From: Rheinheimera sediminis
GTDB taxonomy: Bacteria; Pseudomonadota; Gammaproteobacteria; Enterobacterales; Alteromonadaceae
Assembly (NCBI RefSeq): GCF_004005375.1
Contig: NZ_RZUF01000005.1
Span: forward strand, 62,001-126,000
DNA: 64,000 nt
Reading direction: 5' to 3'
The translations under genes and the position numbers were made by a program. Below are positions 46,964-56,840 of this stretch, piece after piece. The notes below the pieces were generated by a model that ran no database searches, was not told where the DNA came from, and saw only the letters and a list, made by a program, of their open reading frames with translations. How positions within the stretch are numbered: position 1 is the first letter of the stretch; each line of letters starts with the position of its first letter.

Positions 46964-48331
46964 TCATTTTTTGCTAATTTTCAGAGGTCTTTTCCAACCA
47001 CTAATATGACGCTGTTTAGAACGAGCAACGACCAGCTCATCGGCAGCGACACTGGCTGTAACTACAGAACCTGCACCAACAGTAGAGTTTTGTCCTAAAG
47101 TGACAGGAGCCACTAAAGAGCTGTTGGAGCCGACAAAAACACCGTCTTCAATAGTGGTAACAAACTTGTTGGCGCCATCGTAGTTACAGGTAATAGTGCC
47201 AGCGCCCACGTTTACTTTGCTGCCAATTACTGCATCACCTAAATAGGTTAAATGGTTGGCCTTAGAACCCACACCTAAAGTAGTTTTTTTCAGTTCAACA
47301 AAGTTACCTACATGGCTGTCGTCGGCTAATACTGAATCCGGACGGATACGCGCATAAGGACCGACAGAGCAGCCAACTCCAACAGTGGATTTTTCAATCA
47401 TACTGTTGGCTTTCACTTCAGTGTTATCTCCTATCACTGCATCTTTTATCACGCAGTTAGGGCCAATAATAACGCCATTGCCCAGCACCACTTTGCCTTC
47501 AAAAATCACGTTGATGTCGATCATTACGTCGTTGCCGACTGTGACGTCACCCCGTATATCAATACGGGCAGGATCACGCAGGTTAGCGCCGTTTAACATC
47601 AGCTCTTCTGCTTTACGCGCCTGATATGCCCGTTCCAACTGTGCCAGTTGCACACGGTTATTGGCGCCTTCAGTTTCAATGGCAGTGGCAGGATGAGCCG
47701 TTGTAATGTCCACGCCTTCTTTATGCGCCATAGCGATAATATCGGTCAGGTAAAATTCGCCCTGAGCATTGTTGTTCTGTAACTGGCTTAACCACTTTTT
47801 CAGTTGTTTGCCAGGTACAGCCATAATACCGCTGTTTACTTCAGTAATTTTCAGCTGTTCGGCGTTGGCATCTTTTTGCTCGACAATACCCACCACTTTA
47901 CCGTTTTCACGCACCATACGGCCATAACCTGTAGGGTTTGCCAGATGCACAGTCAGCACAGCTAAACCATCGGCAGATTTCGCGGCCAGCAGTTGCTCTA
48001 AAGTTTCTTTACGGGTTAAAGGCACATCACCGTACAGCACCAGCACAGTGTCGTTATCTGCGATATGAGGCACAGCCTGCTGCACCGCATGGCCAGTACC
48101 TAATTGTTCGGCTTGTAATACCCAGTGTAAATCCTGTTCACCTAAAGCAGATTTCAGCTGGTCTGCGCCATAGCCATAGACCAGGTTAACAGACTCTGCG
48201 CCCAATGAACGGGCCGTGTCGATCACATGCTGCACCATAGAGCGTTCAGCCACCTTGTGCAGTACTTTAGGTAAAGCAGATTTCATCCGCGTGCCTTTAC
48301 CGGCCGCTAGGATCACAACATTTAAAGCCAT
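46964..48331 (-). CDS. glmU: Bifunctional GlmU (GlcN-1-P acetyltransferase / GlcNAc-1-P uridylyltransferase)
   Basis: 455 aa from the ATG at 48331 (an ATG at 48343 is also possible; neither has a clear ribosome site). The nucleotidyltransferase has [37 protein letters not shown]. The C-terminal left-handed beta-helix has repeated hexapeptides ([20 protein letters not shown] and on) and the acetyltransferase residues in [12 protein letters not shown] and CNYDGANKF. Makes UDP-GlcNAc for peptidoglycan and LPS. It lies ~9 kb from glmS rather than beside it. Confidence 0.98.
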   Translation of the reverse strand: MALNVVILAAGKGTRMKSALPKVLHKVAERSMVQHVIDTARSLGAESVNLVYGYGADQLKSALGEQDLHWVLQAEQLGTGHAVQQAVPHIADNDTVLVLYGDVPLTRKETLEQLLAAKSADGLAVLTVHLANPTGYGRMVRENGKVVGIVEQKDANAEQLKITEVNSGIMAVPGKQLKKWLSQLQNNNAQGEFYLTDIIAMAHKEGVDITTAHPATAIETEGANNRVQLAQLERAYQARKAEELMLNGANLRDPARIDIRGDVTVGNDVMIDINVIFEGKVVLGNGVIIGPNCVIKDAVIGDNTEVKANSMIEKSTVGVGCSVGPYARIRPDSVLADDSHVGNFVELKKTTLGVGSKANHLTYLGDAVIGSKVNVGAGTITCNYDGANKFVTTIEDGVFVGSNSSLVAPVTLGQNSTVGAGSVVTASVAADELVVARSKQRHISGWKRPLKISKK

Positions 48332-48428
48332 AAAAAAATCCATGTAATTTCGATGCGGTTATTCTAATAGATAATGCAGCAGATTACAGGAGCAGGGTGA
48401 AATTTAGCTGAACGACAGGGCTGACTGT

Positions 48429-48563
48429 CTAAGCAAAAAACATCAGGCTGTGTAATAAGCCTAAATTCGCAACCATCCAGACAGTCAACCATATACCACT
48501 GATAATAAACATGTTTTTGTATTCTTGCACTGACTTAGTGCGGCATAGCAACACATTACTCAT
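48429..48563 (-). CDS. Small single-pass membrane protein
   Basis: 44 aa from the ATG at 48563 (upstream AGGTTGG is a modest ribosome site). Polar N-terminus SNVLLCRTKSVQEYKN, then one helix IISGIWLTVWMVANLGLLHS. A longer frame starts at 48611. Coding status rests only on the clean helix and start. Confidence 0.4.
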   Translation of the reverse strand: MSNVLLCRTKSVQEYKNMFIISGIWLTVWMVANLGLLHSLMFFA

Positions 48564-48674
48564 AGACACCAACCTATCAATCCAGTGCAGAGAATCATAA
48601 CCCCCACTCACGTCTAATGCGGCTCATGGGGGATACTAACTGCTAAAATTTTGCTAACTCTGCCCCAAAAAAAC

Positions 48675-49562
48675 CTACAAGCTGAGCTGCTCCAACTTGT
48701 AACCAGCCTGCTGCAATAATGTCAATACACTGTGCTCACCCGCCAAATGGCCACCTCCAACCAGCACCAACTCTTTACTGCTGTTGCCAAACATCTGTTC
48801 AATCTGTGGCAACCAGTTTTGATTACGCTGAACAAATAAAGCCTGATATAGCTTTGGATCCAACTGCCGGGCGGGTTCAACTGCAAGAGTGTTCAATTCA
48901 GCCATATCTCCGGCTCGCCAGGCGTCGATCATTGCGGAGAAATACTGCTTAAAGTCGCTAAACTGTTCCAGATTCATTTTCATAAAGGCATCTTCATACC
49001 CTTCGCCCATATTCGCCAACAAATTAATCTGACTCTCTACGGTCTCAAGATACAGTATTGATTTACCGTCAGTTTGTGCCAGCTTATCAAAGTAACTATC
49101 AACCCCTTCACCCGCCATCTGTGCTTTCATCATTTCCAGCGCCAACATCTGAATCATAATAAAGCTGGGTTTATAACCATCAAGTTGCTGTAGCTGCACA
49201 CCGTAAGGTGCGAAGTAGTCACTCACCTGCTTGTAGACTTCAGGCGACAACACTTTAGATAAGCTTCTGCTATCGCTGTAAGACATAGCCTTTAACATCA
49301 CAGTTTGAAATTCGGTATCTGTGGGTTCTGGTATTTTAGTCTCTAACACCAGAGTGTCGGAGTCTGCATAAGCTTTGCCAAATTCCGCCGGCAATGGAAA
49401 AGCTGACTCAGGTAACAGGTGCACTGTGCCGCCAAGATACAGATAATCATTACCTTTACTCACCTTCCAGACGGAAGTTTCAGCCAGAGCTGAGGGCGAT
49501 GCCAAAGCTGACGTCAGTACAAATGCGCTTAAACTTGTTTTAAATAACCTTGTTAGTTTCAT
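48675..49562 (-). CDS. TraB/GumN-family protein, exported
   Basis: 295 aa. Signal peptide (TSALASPSALAE). Family motifs: YLYLGGTVHLLP near the N-terminus (GTxH), VLETKI, and the C-terminal ELVLVGGGHLAGEHSV (GGGH) with QQAGY. The TraB/TIKI fold includes metal-dependent proteases in animals; in bacteria the role is unproven. Monocistronic, or with the small secreted protein upstream (66-base gap). Confidence 0.9.
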   Translation of the reverse strand: MKLTRLFKTSLSAFVLTSALASPSALAETSVWKVSKGNDYLYLGGTVHLLPESAFPLPAEFGKAYADSDTLVLETKIPEPTDTEFQTVMLKAMSYSDSRSLSKVLSPEVYKQVSDYFAPYGVQLQQLDGYKPSFIMIQMLALEMMKAQMAGEGVDSYFDKLAQTDGKSILYLETVESQINLLANMGEGYEDAFMKMNLEQFSDFKQYFSAMIDAWRAGDMAELNTLAVEPARQLDPKLYQALFVQRNQNWLPQIEQMFGNSSKELVLVGGGHLAGEHSVLTLLQQAGYKLEQLSL

Positions 49563-49628
49563 AGTAATAGTCCTGAAAGTGTATGTTGAACTTATACAGG
49601 CCGATTGACAGCCTTTTGGTTTTTGGTA

Positions 49629-49889
49629 TTAACGCAACGAGGGCTGAATCGACTCAACTGAATGACTCAAGGCCATGTTTACTTGATGCTTAATGTTGTG
49701 ATTCAATTGAGCTCTAAGGTCCTGAACAACTGACTCACTTATTGTATTGAACCGAACCATAGCTTCAGGTTGAGGTTGAGGTTGAACCACCTCAGTTGTC
49801 TGCTCTGAGCCCTGAGCCAGTGCCGCAGCGCTGATGAATAATGTAGCCATGATAAAGACACGTATGCTTGCTTGTTTGATTTTTTTCAT
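49629..49889 (-). CDS. Small exported protein
   Basis: 86 aa. Signal peptide FIMATLFISAAALAQ, then a Gln/Pro stretch (VVQPQPQPEAM) and a C-terminal amphipathic helix region (VVQDLRAQLNHNIKHQVNMA). AGAAGGG precedes the ATG. No family recognised; it may be co-transcribed with the TraB-type gene. Confidence 0.6.
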   Translation of the reverse strand: MKKIKQASIRVFIMATLFISAAALAQGSEQTTEVVQPQPQPEAMVRFNTISESVVQDLRAQLNHNIKHQVNMALSHSVESIQPSLR

Positions 49890-50198
49890 CTTGTTAGCCC
49901 TTCTATTGCTTCAGTAAGTGACATTTTGTCTGCTGACAACACCGGACTTACTGCCTGTCCGTCAGGTTGTTGAGCTCAATCTAGCCAACAAATCTAAGAA
50001 AGTCTCTTATCTGGATCTAAGCAATTTATTGGTAAGAAAAAACAACGTAAGCAATTGTTTTTAATTAACTTAATAAAACCTTATGAAAATCTTATGGCGA
50101 AATAATAAGGTTTTTCAGGACCCCGCTTATTTCACTTGAATCAGAAGTTGCATCTGTTAAAGTTACATCTGGTTAAAAAATGGAAGAATAATTAACAG
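49890..50198. other. 309-base divergent promoter region
   Basis: AT-rich region between the small exported protein and the winged-helix regulator. It contains no convincing gene, repeat or terminator. Presumably it holds two back-to-back promoters. Confidence 0.4.
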
Positions 50199-52352
50199 AT
50201 GGATAAGATGCAGCTGGGACCATGGACTTTTACACCAGACGATTACAGCATTCATGACAAGGCTCAACGGATAGAGCTGGAACCTCTGTTATCTAAACTA
50301 CTGCATTATTTTACTGAACATCCCGGCAAAATAATCTCCCGCCAACAGCTTGTCGACGCTATATGGCAGCAAAGTTATGTGGATGACAACGCGATCAACC
50401 GCGCCATATCAGAACTTCGAAAAGCGTTGCAACATCCTGAAGTACCGCAGTCACTGATTAAAACTCACCATCGCAAAGGGTATAGCCTGCAGTTACCGCA
50501 TCAAACAAACATCAACATTGAACAAGTCACTAACGATGGAAGCATTGTCTTAGATCAAGCCACACCATATAGACGACGCTTCCCGCTTTGGTTTATTGCA
50601 CTAACCACTTTGCTACTAGCCACAACAGCAGTCATTTTTTATTTTTTTAACCCAAAGCCAGCTTTACCCCTTGAGAGTTCAAAGCAGGATGACAAACCCC
50701 GGCTAGTCGAAATGGAACTTGTCACCAGACAAAAAGTGACCTGGTTTAAAGGCATTGAATCGCGGCCTTTGTTGTCCCCGGATAAACAACTACTAGCCTA
50801 CAGCCACTCACAACCGGATGGCACTTTGCGAGTCGTAGTACGTAAGTTGGGTATAGGCACAGGCAGCGCTTTGCAAGAAGTTGTGATTGAAGGGAACAAC
50901 AATCTGTATAACATTCAAAACTGGCAACCATTAAGCCGCAATTTGTTAATTCAGGTCATAGGCAAAGATGGCCAGGATTGTAAATACCAGAATTATGATT
51001 TCAGCAAGTACCCGCAGTATCAGGTCACCACATTAACCTCTTGCTCAGGCCTTAACTTTGGCACAGCACAACAAAGTGCAGATGGACAATGGCTGTATTA
51101 CAGTAAAAGCAATGGCGGCTTGTATTCCAGCAATGCCCTGCTGGCTGAAAATCTGGCTAGTGGCACAGTACAAACCTTGCTAGCGGCTCCCTCAGCTGGT
51201 CTTGGCGTTACTATAGTGGCTTTGTCTGCGGATGGCAGCAAACTGGCCTATATTCTGATGCCAGAATCCAATAAACCCGATATCTACATCTATGAGCCCA
51301 GCACCAGAGAACATACCAGAGTAGCGAGCTTACCCTTTCCTTTGATTCTATTAGGTTTAGATTGGAGCATTGATCAGGCTAGTCTCATTTTACCTGGTGG
51401 CGATGGCATATTGCAGCTGAATATAACAGATAAAAGTAAGAGCCTGATTAAGCTTCCTGAGGGCGTAACTCTGGGAGAGTTGACTATGCTCGCAGAAGAT
51501 CAAGCTTATATATCTGGCTTTACCGCAGGCAACGCCACCCAAAATTCTATGCAACTGATTAAAATAGAGCGGCCTTTTGATGCTACAGAGCGGAAAATCA
51601 CCTTGCTTGATGATGTTGCAGGAAGTGCTGCAGATCTGGCTGTCTCACCAGTAGATAGCAGCAGCTATGCATTCTCCGCCAATTGGACAGGTAGCTGGCA
51701 GCTATGGCTGCATAAAAAGGGGCAGAATGTGCAACTGACAGAGTTTGCTCCGGACGATCAGCGTCTTGGCGGTATCAACTGGTCGGGTGATGGTCGCTAT
51801 ATTGCTTTCCATAAACAAGGTAACTTGCATTTATATGACAACCAGCGCCAGCAATTAATCAACAAACTGGAAAGTAATGACGTTGGCCAGGCGGTATGGC
51901 TGCCTGATAACAGCGGTCTGGTACTGACCAGACTCCAAGACAACAGCCAGAATCTGTGGCAATTGGATTTAATCAGCAACGAGTTAACGCAATTGACCTT
52001 TTCTGCAGGCACTTTTGCGCAGTTCGATGCTCACGGACAATTGCATTATCACCGTGACGGCAAGTTGATACGTTATATTGATGGTGGAAAAAGTGACATA
52101 GAACTCAAAACATCAAGTGATGCAAACCTGGTAGCTCTTTGGTTATTACAGGGACAGCAACACTATCGTTTCGGCATGTTGGGGCATCTTGAGCGACATA
52201 ATATTGTCACAGGTGAAACACAATTGAGCCAACTGCCTTATCAATTATTAGGCATACATCTGGATCCACATAATCCAGACCAGCTCTATGCAACAGTATT
52301 TGTCACGCCAGAGCTGGCGCTGGAATTTATTCAGTGGAAACACAAGCCCTGA
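50199..52352 (+). CDS. Membrane-anchored winged-helix regulator with beta-propeller sensor (CadC/TolB-like)
   Basis: 717 aa. Cytoplasmic OmpR/CadC-type DNA-binding domain (~1-105): QRIELEPLLSKLLHYFTEHP, IISRQQLVDAIWQQSYVDDN, AINRAISELRKAL, HHRKGYSL. One membrane helix (~129-149, WFIALTTLLLATTAVIFYFF). Periplasmic region with WD40/PD40-like blades (SPDKQLLAYSHS, SADGSKLAYIL, SGDGRYIAFHKQGN). It converges on the peptide/ABC operon downstream and has the same architecture and length as the regulator at 60922, so it probably senses an envelope or extracellular signal for this locus (inference). Confidence 0.9.
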   Translation: MDKMQLGPWTFTPDDYSIHDKAQRIELEPLLSKLLHYFTEHPGKIISRQQLVDAIWQQSYVDDNAINRAISELRKALQHPEVPQSLIKTHHRKGYSLQLPHQTNINIEQVTNDGSIVLDQATPYRRRFPLWFIALTTLLLATTAVIFYFFNPKPALPLESSKQDDKPRLVEMELVTRQKVTWFKGIESRPLLSPDKQLLAYSHSQPDGTLRVVVRKLGIGTGSALQEVVIEGNNNLYNIQNWQPLSRNLLIQVIGKDGQDCKYQNYDFSKYPQYQVTTLTSCSGLNFGTAQQSADGQWLYYSKSNGGLYSSNALLAENLASGTVQTLLAAPSAGLGVTIVALSADGSKLAYILMPESNKPDIYIYEPSTREHTRVASLPFPLILLGLDWSIDQASLILPGGDGILQLNITDKSKSLIKLPEGVTLGELTMLAEDQAYISGFTAGNATQNSMQLIKIERPFDATERKITLLDDVAGSAADLAVSPVDSSSYAFSANWTGSWQLWLHKKGQNVQLTEFAPDDQRLGGINWSGDGRYIAFHKQGNLHLYDNQRQQLINKLESNDVGQAVWLPDNSGLVLTRLQDNSQNLWQLDLISNELTQLTFSAGTFAQFDAHGQLHYHRDGKLIRYIDGGKSDIELKTSSDANLVALWLLQGQQHYRFGMLGHLERHNIVTGETQLSQLPYQLLGIHLDPHNPDQLYATVFVTPELALEFIQWKHKP

Positions 52353-52435
52353 TACTTATTCTTAAATGGCTGTATCTTTTGGATCTAGCCACACAGCCTG
52401 AGTTTTTAGGGTCTGATTGTGATTGTTGTGTCCTT

Positions 52436-52484
52436 TAATGATACCGCGTGACATGCCAGTGTAAAAGCTCTGCATGCGGTATTA
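52436..52484. repeat. Inverted repeat of the TAATGATACCG family
   Basis: Left arm TAATGATACCGCG..ACATGC and right arm GCATGCGGTATTA around a short spacer. It shares TAATGATACCGCG with the units at 38485 and 38548. Its end touches the stop of the ABC permease. May serve as a transcript end between convergent genes. Confidence 0.55.
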
Positions 52485-54890
52485 CTCATTACGCAAAGCT
52501 TTGATCGGATCGCCCAACAACACCCTCCGTAATGGCACAAAGCTACACAACAGAGTGGCAATGGCCAACAGCAACAACACCGCAAAAACCAGCCTCCAAT
52601 CGGCTTGATACATCAGCTCAGGCTGAATCCGGCTTATTCCTGTTACAAAATAAAAGCAAGAAAACCCCAGTAGCAGCGCCCCCGCCAGCGGTTGGACTAG
52701 CTTTAGCAAGTTATCACGCAGCAACTGATGGATACTGGCCCCCATTGCCATCTCTACACCCAACTGATAGCGACGAGCCTGCACCAGATAGCTGACAATA
52801 CCAGCCACTCCAGCCAGCACAGTGAGTAAACTCATCAGTGCCAAGGTGGCCGATAACGCAGCAGCCAAACGGTGGGCCAGTGAAAAATGGGCAAATGCGG
52901 CATTTAACGTGGTCAACTGCTGCAAATCCAGCCTTGGGTCTTGCTGTCTCAACAGCTCCAGCACGGCGGCATCAGTCAGTACAGCTCCAGAGCTTAGTTT
53001 CAGCAAATAACTGTATTCACGACGACCAGTGTTTTCAACCGGGTAAAACACTTCATCAACTTCAAAATCGGGGGCTCCAGGAAAGTTAGTATTGGCAACC
53101 ACACCTATAATCTGCCGCTGAATGCTGCTGTCACTCAAAGCTATGCTTTGCCCCAAAGCGGGTTTTCCGTTCAACCGGGCAATGCGATCAGCCAAGCGCT
53201 GGTTTACGATCACAGGATGATGCTCCAACCCGACCTGCTCAGCGCTAAAGTCCTGCCCCGAAAGCTCTAATCCATACAATTGAAAGTACCCTGGCAACAC
53301 ACCAATTTGTCGTGCTGCAGAGATCACCTCTCCTTGTGTATTACTGATCCTGTCCTGATTGCGTACCCTTGGTACCCTTGGTTCAGAAACAGGCGTCACT
53401 TGTTGCACTTGTGGTAAGGCCGCCAGACTTTGTAATAATGCTCGATGGTAATTTTGTTGCTGCTCACTATTGTCTACATCGGCATAATTCACCGTTAAAG
53501 ACCAAAGATCAGTGGAATTCAATCCGGTTGGACGACTAGCTTCAGACCAGGCCGCTGCAAATACGTGTACAGTTGCCAACAATACCAACAGAGATAATAA
53601 CAACTGCACACCAATTAGACTGTGAGCTGTTCCCTGACGCAGCTGTTTCCCTGCGCCTTTACCACTGCTTTGCAAACTTGCCATTAGCTGCATCTCCCGC
53701 ACTCCGCTGAGCTCAATCCAGCTAAACAGCAATGCAATACCCAACAACACTAAGGCGGTAAGACATAATATAAAACCATCTATCCGCAGCACGCTAAGCC
53801 GCGGTAGTTGCTCTGCAGCAACCTCGATAATCACGCCAAAACTCAGCGATGTTAGCAACAATGCAAAGATGCCTGCGCTGGCTAACAAAGTCGCATTATG
53901 GCGAAACACCTGATAAAACATTTGTTTTTTACTAGCGCCAAAGGCATAGCAGACTGCCAGTGGCTGCAACCGCTTTACGGCTCTGGCCAATTGCATACTA
54001 CATAAATTAACCAAAGCAATCAGAGTGAGTAGTGATACACCGGCCAACAGCATCAATACCAGACGACCAGAATCGCCCTGAATTTGCTGACGTAACGGCA
54101 CTGCTTTGCCGTTATAATCAAACATATGCTGTAAATCCGGATGGCGTTCGGCCGACGCCTGCTTCATTAGTTTCGAGACTTCATTACTAGCTTGTTGCTG
54201 GGTCACACCTGTTTTTAAGCGGCCTAAAGCGGAAAAGTTTGCGTTGTAGCCGTCAATGCCACGAATATTAACTGTCTCATCCATATCCAAAGGTAGCCAG
54301 ATCGCTTGATGAGCTTGATGAAAGCCAGGTAATTCCAACTCCTGCTTAAGTACACCTATTACCGTAAATTGGCGCTGATTGAGCTGAATACTCTGGCCGA
54401 CAATATCACTGCGACCTTGATAATACTGTCGCCATACCGCCTGACTTAGTATCGCCGAGGGTTGCTTATTACCCACCTGTTCCTGCTCATTAAATAGCCG
54501 GCCTAAGAATGGGTCAACTCCCATAACTTCAAAAATATTATGGGCACCCAAAAGCACCTGTACCTCGGGCCGCTGCGGTAAATCTACCAGTTGGTACTCT
54601 GTTTGAAGGCCAAAATATACGGCCATCTGTTCCAGCAACTGGCTTTTTTGCTGCAAATCAAACAATCCCTGAATATGAGTTTGTTGATGCAAGGCTCCCT
54701 GATAATTCAACTCGCCACCTATATAATAAAGTTCAGTATCTTTTTTATAAGGTAGGGGCGCAAAGAAGGTGATGTTAACCAGACTCAACACACTAAAGAG
54801 TAAAGTTAGAGTGAACACCAGGCTCAATACCACAGTGATATAGTATTGCCGGGCATGGTAAATAGTGCGCCAGATCATTTGCCAATTCAT
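52482..54890 (-). CDS. MacB/FtsX-type ABC transporter permease
   Basis: 802 aa. N-terminal helix, a large periplasmic MacB-like core (LYYIGGELNYQG ... LGRLFNEQEQVG), an FtsX helix bundle (~280-400), a second periplasmic core and a second FtsX bundle (GVAGIVSYLVQARRYQLGVE, MAMGASIHQLL), ending PLRRVLLGDPIKALRNE. Mechanotransmission-type permeases like this do not move substrate through the membrane but drive periplasmic export or lipoprotein release. Its start overlaps the ATPase stop by 4 bases. Last gene of the long minus-strand operon. Confidence 0.93.
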   Translation of the reverse strand: MNWQMIWRTIYHARQYYITVVLSLVFTLTLLFSVLSLVNITFFAPLPYKKDTELYYIGGELNYQGALHQQTHIQGLFDLQQKSQLLEQMAVYFGLQTEYQLVDLPQRPEVQVLLGAHNIFEVMGVDPFLGRLFNEQEQVGNKQPSAILSQAVWRQYYQGRSDIVGQSIQLNQRQFTVIGVLKQELELPGFHQAHQAIWLPLDMDETVNIRGIDGYNANFSALGRLKTGVTQQQASNEVSKLMKQASAERHPDLQHMFDYNGKAVPLRQQIQGDSGRLVLMLLAGVSLLTLIALVNLCSMQLARAVKRLQPLAVCYAFGASKKQMFYQVFRHNATLLASAGIFALLLTSLSFGVIIEVAAEQLPRLSVLRIDGFILCLTALVLLGIALLFSWIELSGVREMQLMASLQSSGKGAGKQLRQGTAHSLIGVQLLLSLLVLLATVHVFAAAWSEASRPTGLNSTDLWSLTVNYADVDNSEQQQNYHRALLQSLAALPQVQQVTPVSEPRVPRVRNQDRISNTQGEVISAARQIGVLPGYFQLYGLELSGQDFSAEQVGLEHHPVIVNQRLADRIARLNGKPALGQSIALSDSSIQRQIIGVVANTNFPGAPDFEVDEVFYPVENTGRREYSYLLKLSSGAVLTDAAVLELLRQQDPRLDLQQLTTLNAAFAHFSLAHRLAAALSATLALMSLLTVLAGVAGIVSYLVQARRYQLGVEMAMGASIHQLLRDNLLKLVQPLAGALLLGFSCFYFVTGISRIQPELMYQADWRLVFAVLLLLAIATLLCSFVPLRRVLLGDPIKALRNE

Positions 54891-55588
54891 GCAACCTGCT
54901 CCAGCTGTTCTGCCGAAACTACCTGGCCATCCAATAAATGAATTTGCCTGTGTGCCATAGTGGCATAACGCGGATCATGGGTGACCAGACAAATGGTGGT
55001 TCCCTGAGCATGCAATTCGGCCAGCAAAGCCATCACCGCATCGCCATTTTTTGAGTCAAGGTTACCGGTTGGCTCGTCGACCAGCATAATACCCGAATCA
55101 GCGGCAAGAGCCCGAGCTATGGACACCCTCTGCTGTTGTCCGCCAGACAATTGATTGGGGAAAAGAGCAGCTTTATCAGATAAGCCAACTTTTTCCAGAC
55201 ACTGTAGCGCCCTTGCCTGACGCTGTTTGAGGCTATCCCCCCGATATTTGAGCGGCAAGGCGACATTATCCAGCACAGTGTATTCGTCTATCAGGTTAAA
55301 AGCCTGAAATACAAAACCAATGCGGCGACTACGCATCTGTGCCCGCTGCTCGGCATTCATATCAGAGACCAGTAAACCGTCGATATAATATTCACCGCTA
55401 TCTGCGGTATCAAGTAAACCTAAAATATTCAATAAGGTCGATTTGCCACAACCCGAAGGACCACAAATAGCGACATATTCGCCTTCATGCACACTAAAAC
55501 TAACACCGTTAAGCACTGTTTGCTGCTGCTGACCAGATTGAAAGCTTTTTTTAAGGTGTTTGACTTTAAGTACATCTGTTTTCATCAT
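54887..55588 (-). CDS. MacB/LolD-type ABC transporter ATPase
   Basis: 233 aa. Walker A GPSGCGKST (~43), signature LSGGQQQRVSIARALA (~149), Walker B and catalytic Glu MLVDEPTGNLD (~168), H-loop LVTHD. The sequence NAEQRAQMRSRRIGFVFQAFNLI is typical of the MacB/LolD class. It powers the adjacent FtsX-type permease and starts 8 bases after the MacA-like gene. Confidence 0.95.
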   Translation of the reverse strand: MMKTDVLKVKHLKKSFQSGQQQQTVLNGVSFSVHEGEYVAICGPSGCGKSTLLNILGLLDTADSGEYYIDGLLVSDMNAEQRAQMRSRRIGFVFQAFNLIDEYTVLDNVALPLKYRGDSLKQRQARALQCLEKVGLSDKAALFPNQLSGGQQQRVSIARALAADSGIMLVDEPTGNLDSKNGDAVMALLAELHAQGTTICLVTHDPRYATMAHRQIHLLDGQVVSAEQLEQVA

Positions 55589-55596
55589 TGCAATCC

Positions 55597-56826
55597 TTAT
55601 TGAGTCAATTTTAGTTGCGCAACAGAGTTTTCAATCTGAAGGTCACTGACAATAATACGGTCACCTGGTGCCAGGCCCGATATCACTTCGATTTGCTGAC
55701 CTGAGGCCTTGCCGAACTGCACGGGCACCTTGGTTGCAACTTGAAAAGTATCTACCTTAAATAACTCTATTTCCGTATCCTCAGCCACTCCAACTGGCCG
55801 GTCGACAAAGTTTACCTGACCTCGGCTTTGTCCACGGATCCGGGCATCCACCATCTGCATAGGGCGGATATCAGCACTTAAATTTTCCGGTAATAGAATA
55901 TCTACCTGAACTGCACCATCTGCGACCACCGGATCAATCCGCAATACCTGCCCAGTCACAATGCCATGCCGGGTATCCACTTCGGCACTTGCGCCTGGTT
56001 GTAATAAACGTACTTGCATTTGTGGCACTTTCACTTCAGCGATAAGCGGCGATAAGCTGCCAACCAGTGCCAGTTCTTCGCCAATATTTACACTCTGTCC
56101 CAAACTGACAGGTAAGCGTTGCAACACGCCAGCAATCCCAGCTCGCACCACAAGCAGTTGCTGTTGGTTAGTGGCATTACTAAACTCAGCTTCAGCTTGT
56201 TGAATTTCTTCTTGCAGGATCAGCAAATGTTCCTGATGCACTTCTTGCAAGGTATCAAATTTTTGTTTCTCTAATTGGTAACGCTCTTTCAGTTGCTCGG
56301 CTTTGGCTCTACTGCGTCTGGCATCCATTGCCGAGATAATACCTGCGTCAGCCAGCGGCGCTTCAGCCTCGACTTGTAGCCCAGCAAGTTCAGCTTCAGA
56401 TTTAAATTCGGACAAACGTGAACGCTGATCCAATAGTTCGCGCTGCTGTTCCAATGACAGTTTACGACCGTTGGTTTTTTTATTGTGAACATTGGCCATC
56501 GCCTGTTGCACAGCTATTTCCAGTGTCGGGTTTTTTAACGTCAGAATAATGCTGTCAGGCTCAACGACCGCACCAGGGCGCAACTTAATTTCATCCACAG
56601 TCGCTGCGCTGCTGGCTGTGATCATACGTTGGTTCTGCGACTGCAAACTGCCATAGCCAGTAACTCTTTGGGTAAAGTTGCCGCTTTGTACTGTAGCTAT
56701 GCTGACAGACGACAAACTCATGTATTGCATGCCTCCAGCAAAACCAATACTCCAACCGCTGATTAAAAGCAGTACCGATATCAGCCCAATGGCACTATAA
56801 ACCAGTGTGCTCAGATTTTTTTTCAT
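55597..56826 (-). CDS. MacA-like periplasmic adaptor
   Basis: 409 aa. One N-terminal membrane anchor (VYSAIGLISVLLLISGWSIG), lipoyl half-motif (VTGYGSLQSQNQRMITASSA ... VDEIKLRPGAVVEPD), a long coiled-coil hairpin (~105-225; RELLDQRSRLSEFKSEAEL, QLKERYQLEKQKFDTLQEV), the second lipoyl half (VVRAGIAGVLQRLPVSLGQS) and a C-terminal barrel/MP domain. Joins the FtsX-type ABC pump to an outer-membrane channel; no TolC gene is in the window. It lies 14 bases after the C39-ABC gene, making this the second adaptor in the operon. Confidence 0.92.
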   Translation of the reverse strand: MKKNLSTLVYSAIGLISVLLLISGWSIGFAGGMQYMSLSSVSIATVQSGNFTQRVTGYGSLQSQNQRMITASSAATVDEIKLRPGAVVEPDSIILTLKNPTLEIAVQQAMANVHNKKTNGRKLSLEQQRELLDQRSRLSEFKSEAELAGLQVEAEAPLADAGIISAMDARRSRAKAEQLKERYQLEKQKFDTLQEVHQEHLLILQEEIQQAEAEFSNATNQQQLLVVRAGIAGVLQRLPVSLGQSVNIGEELALVGSLSPLIAEVKVPQMQVRLLQPGASAEVDTRHGIVTGQVLRIDPVVADGAVQVDILLPENLSADIRPMQMVDARIRGQSRGQVNFVDRPVGVAEDTEIELFKVDTFQVATKVPVQFGKASGQQIEVISGLAPGDRIIVSDLQIENSVAQLKLTQ

Positions 56827-56840
56827 AATTCATCCTATCT

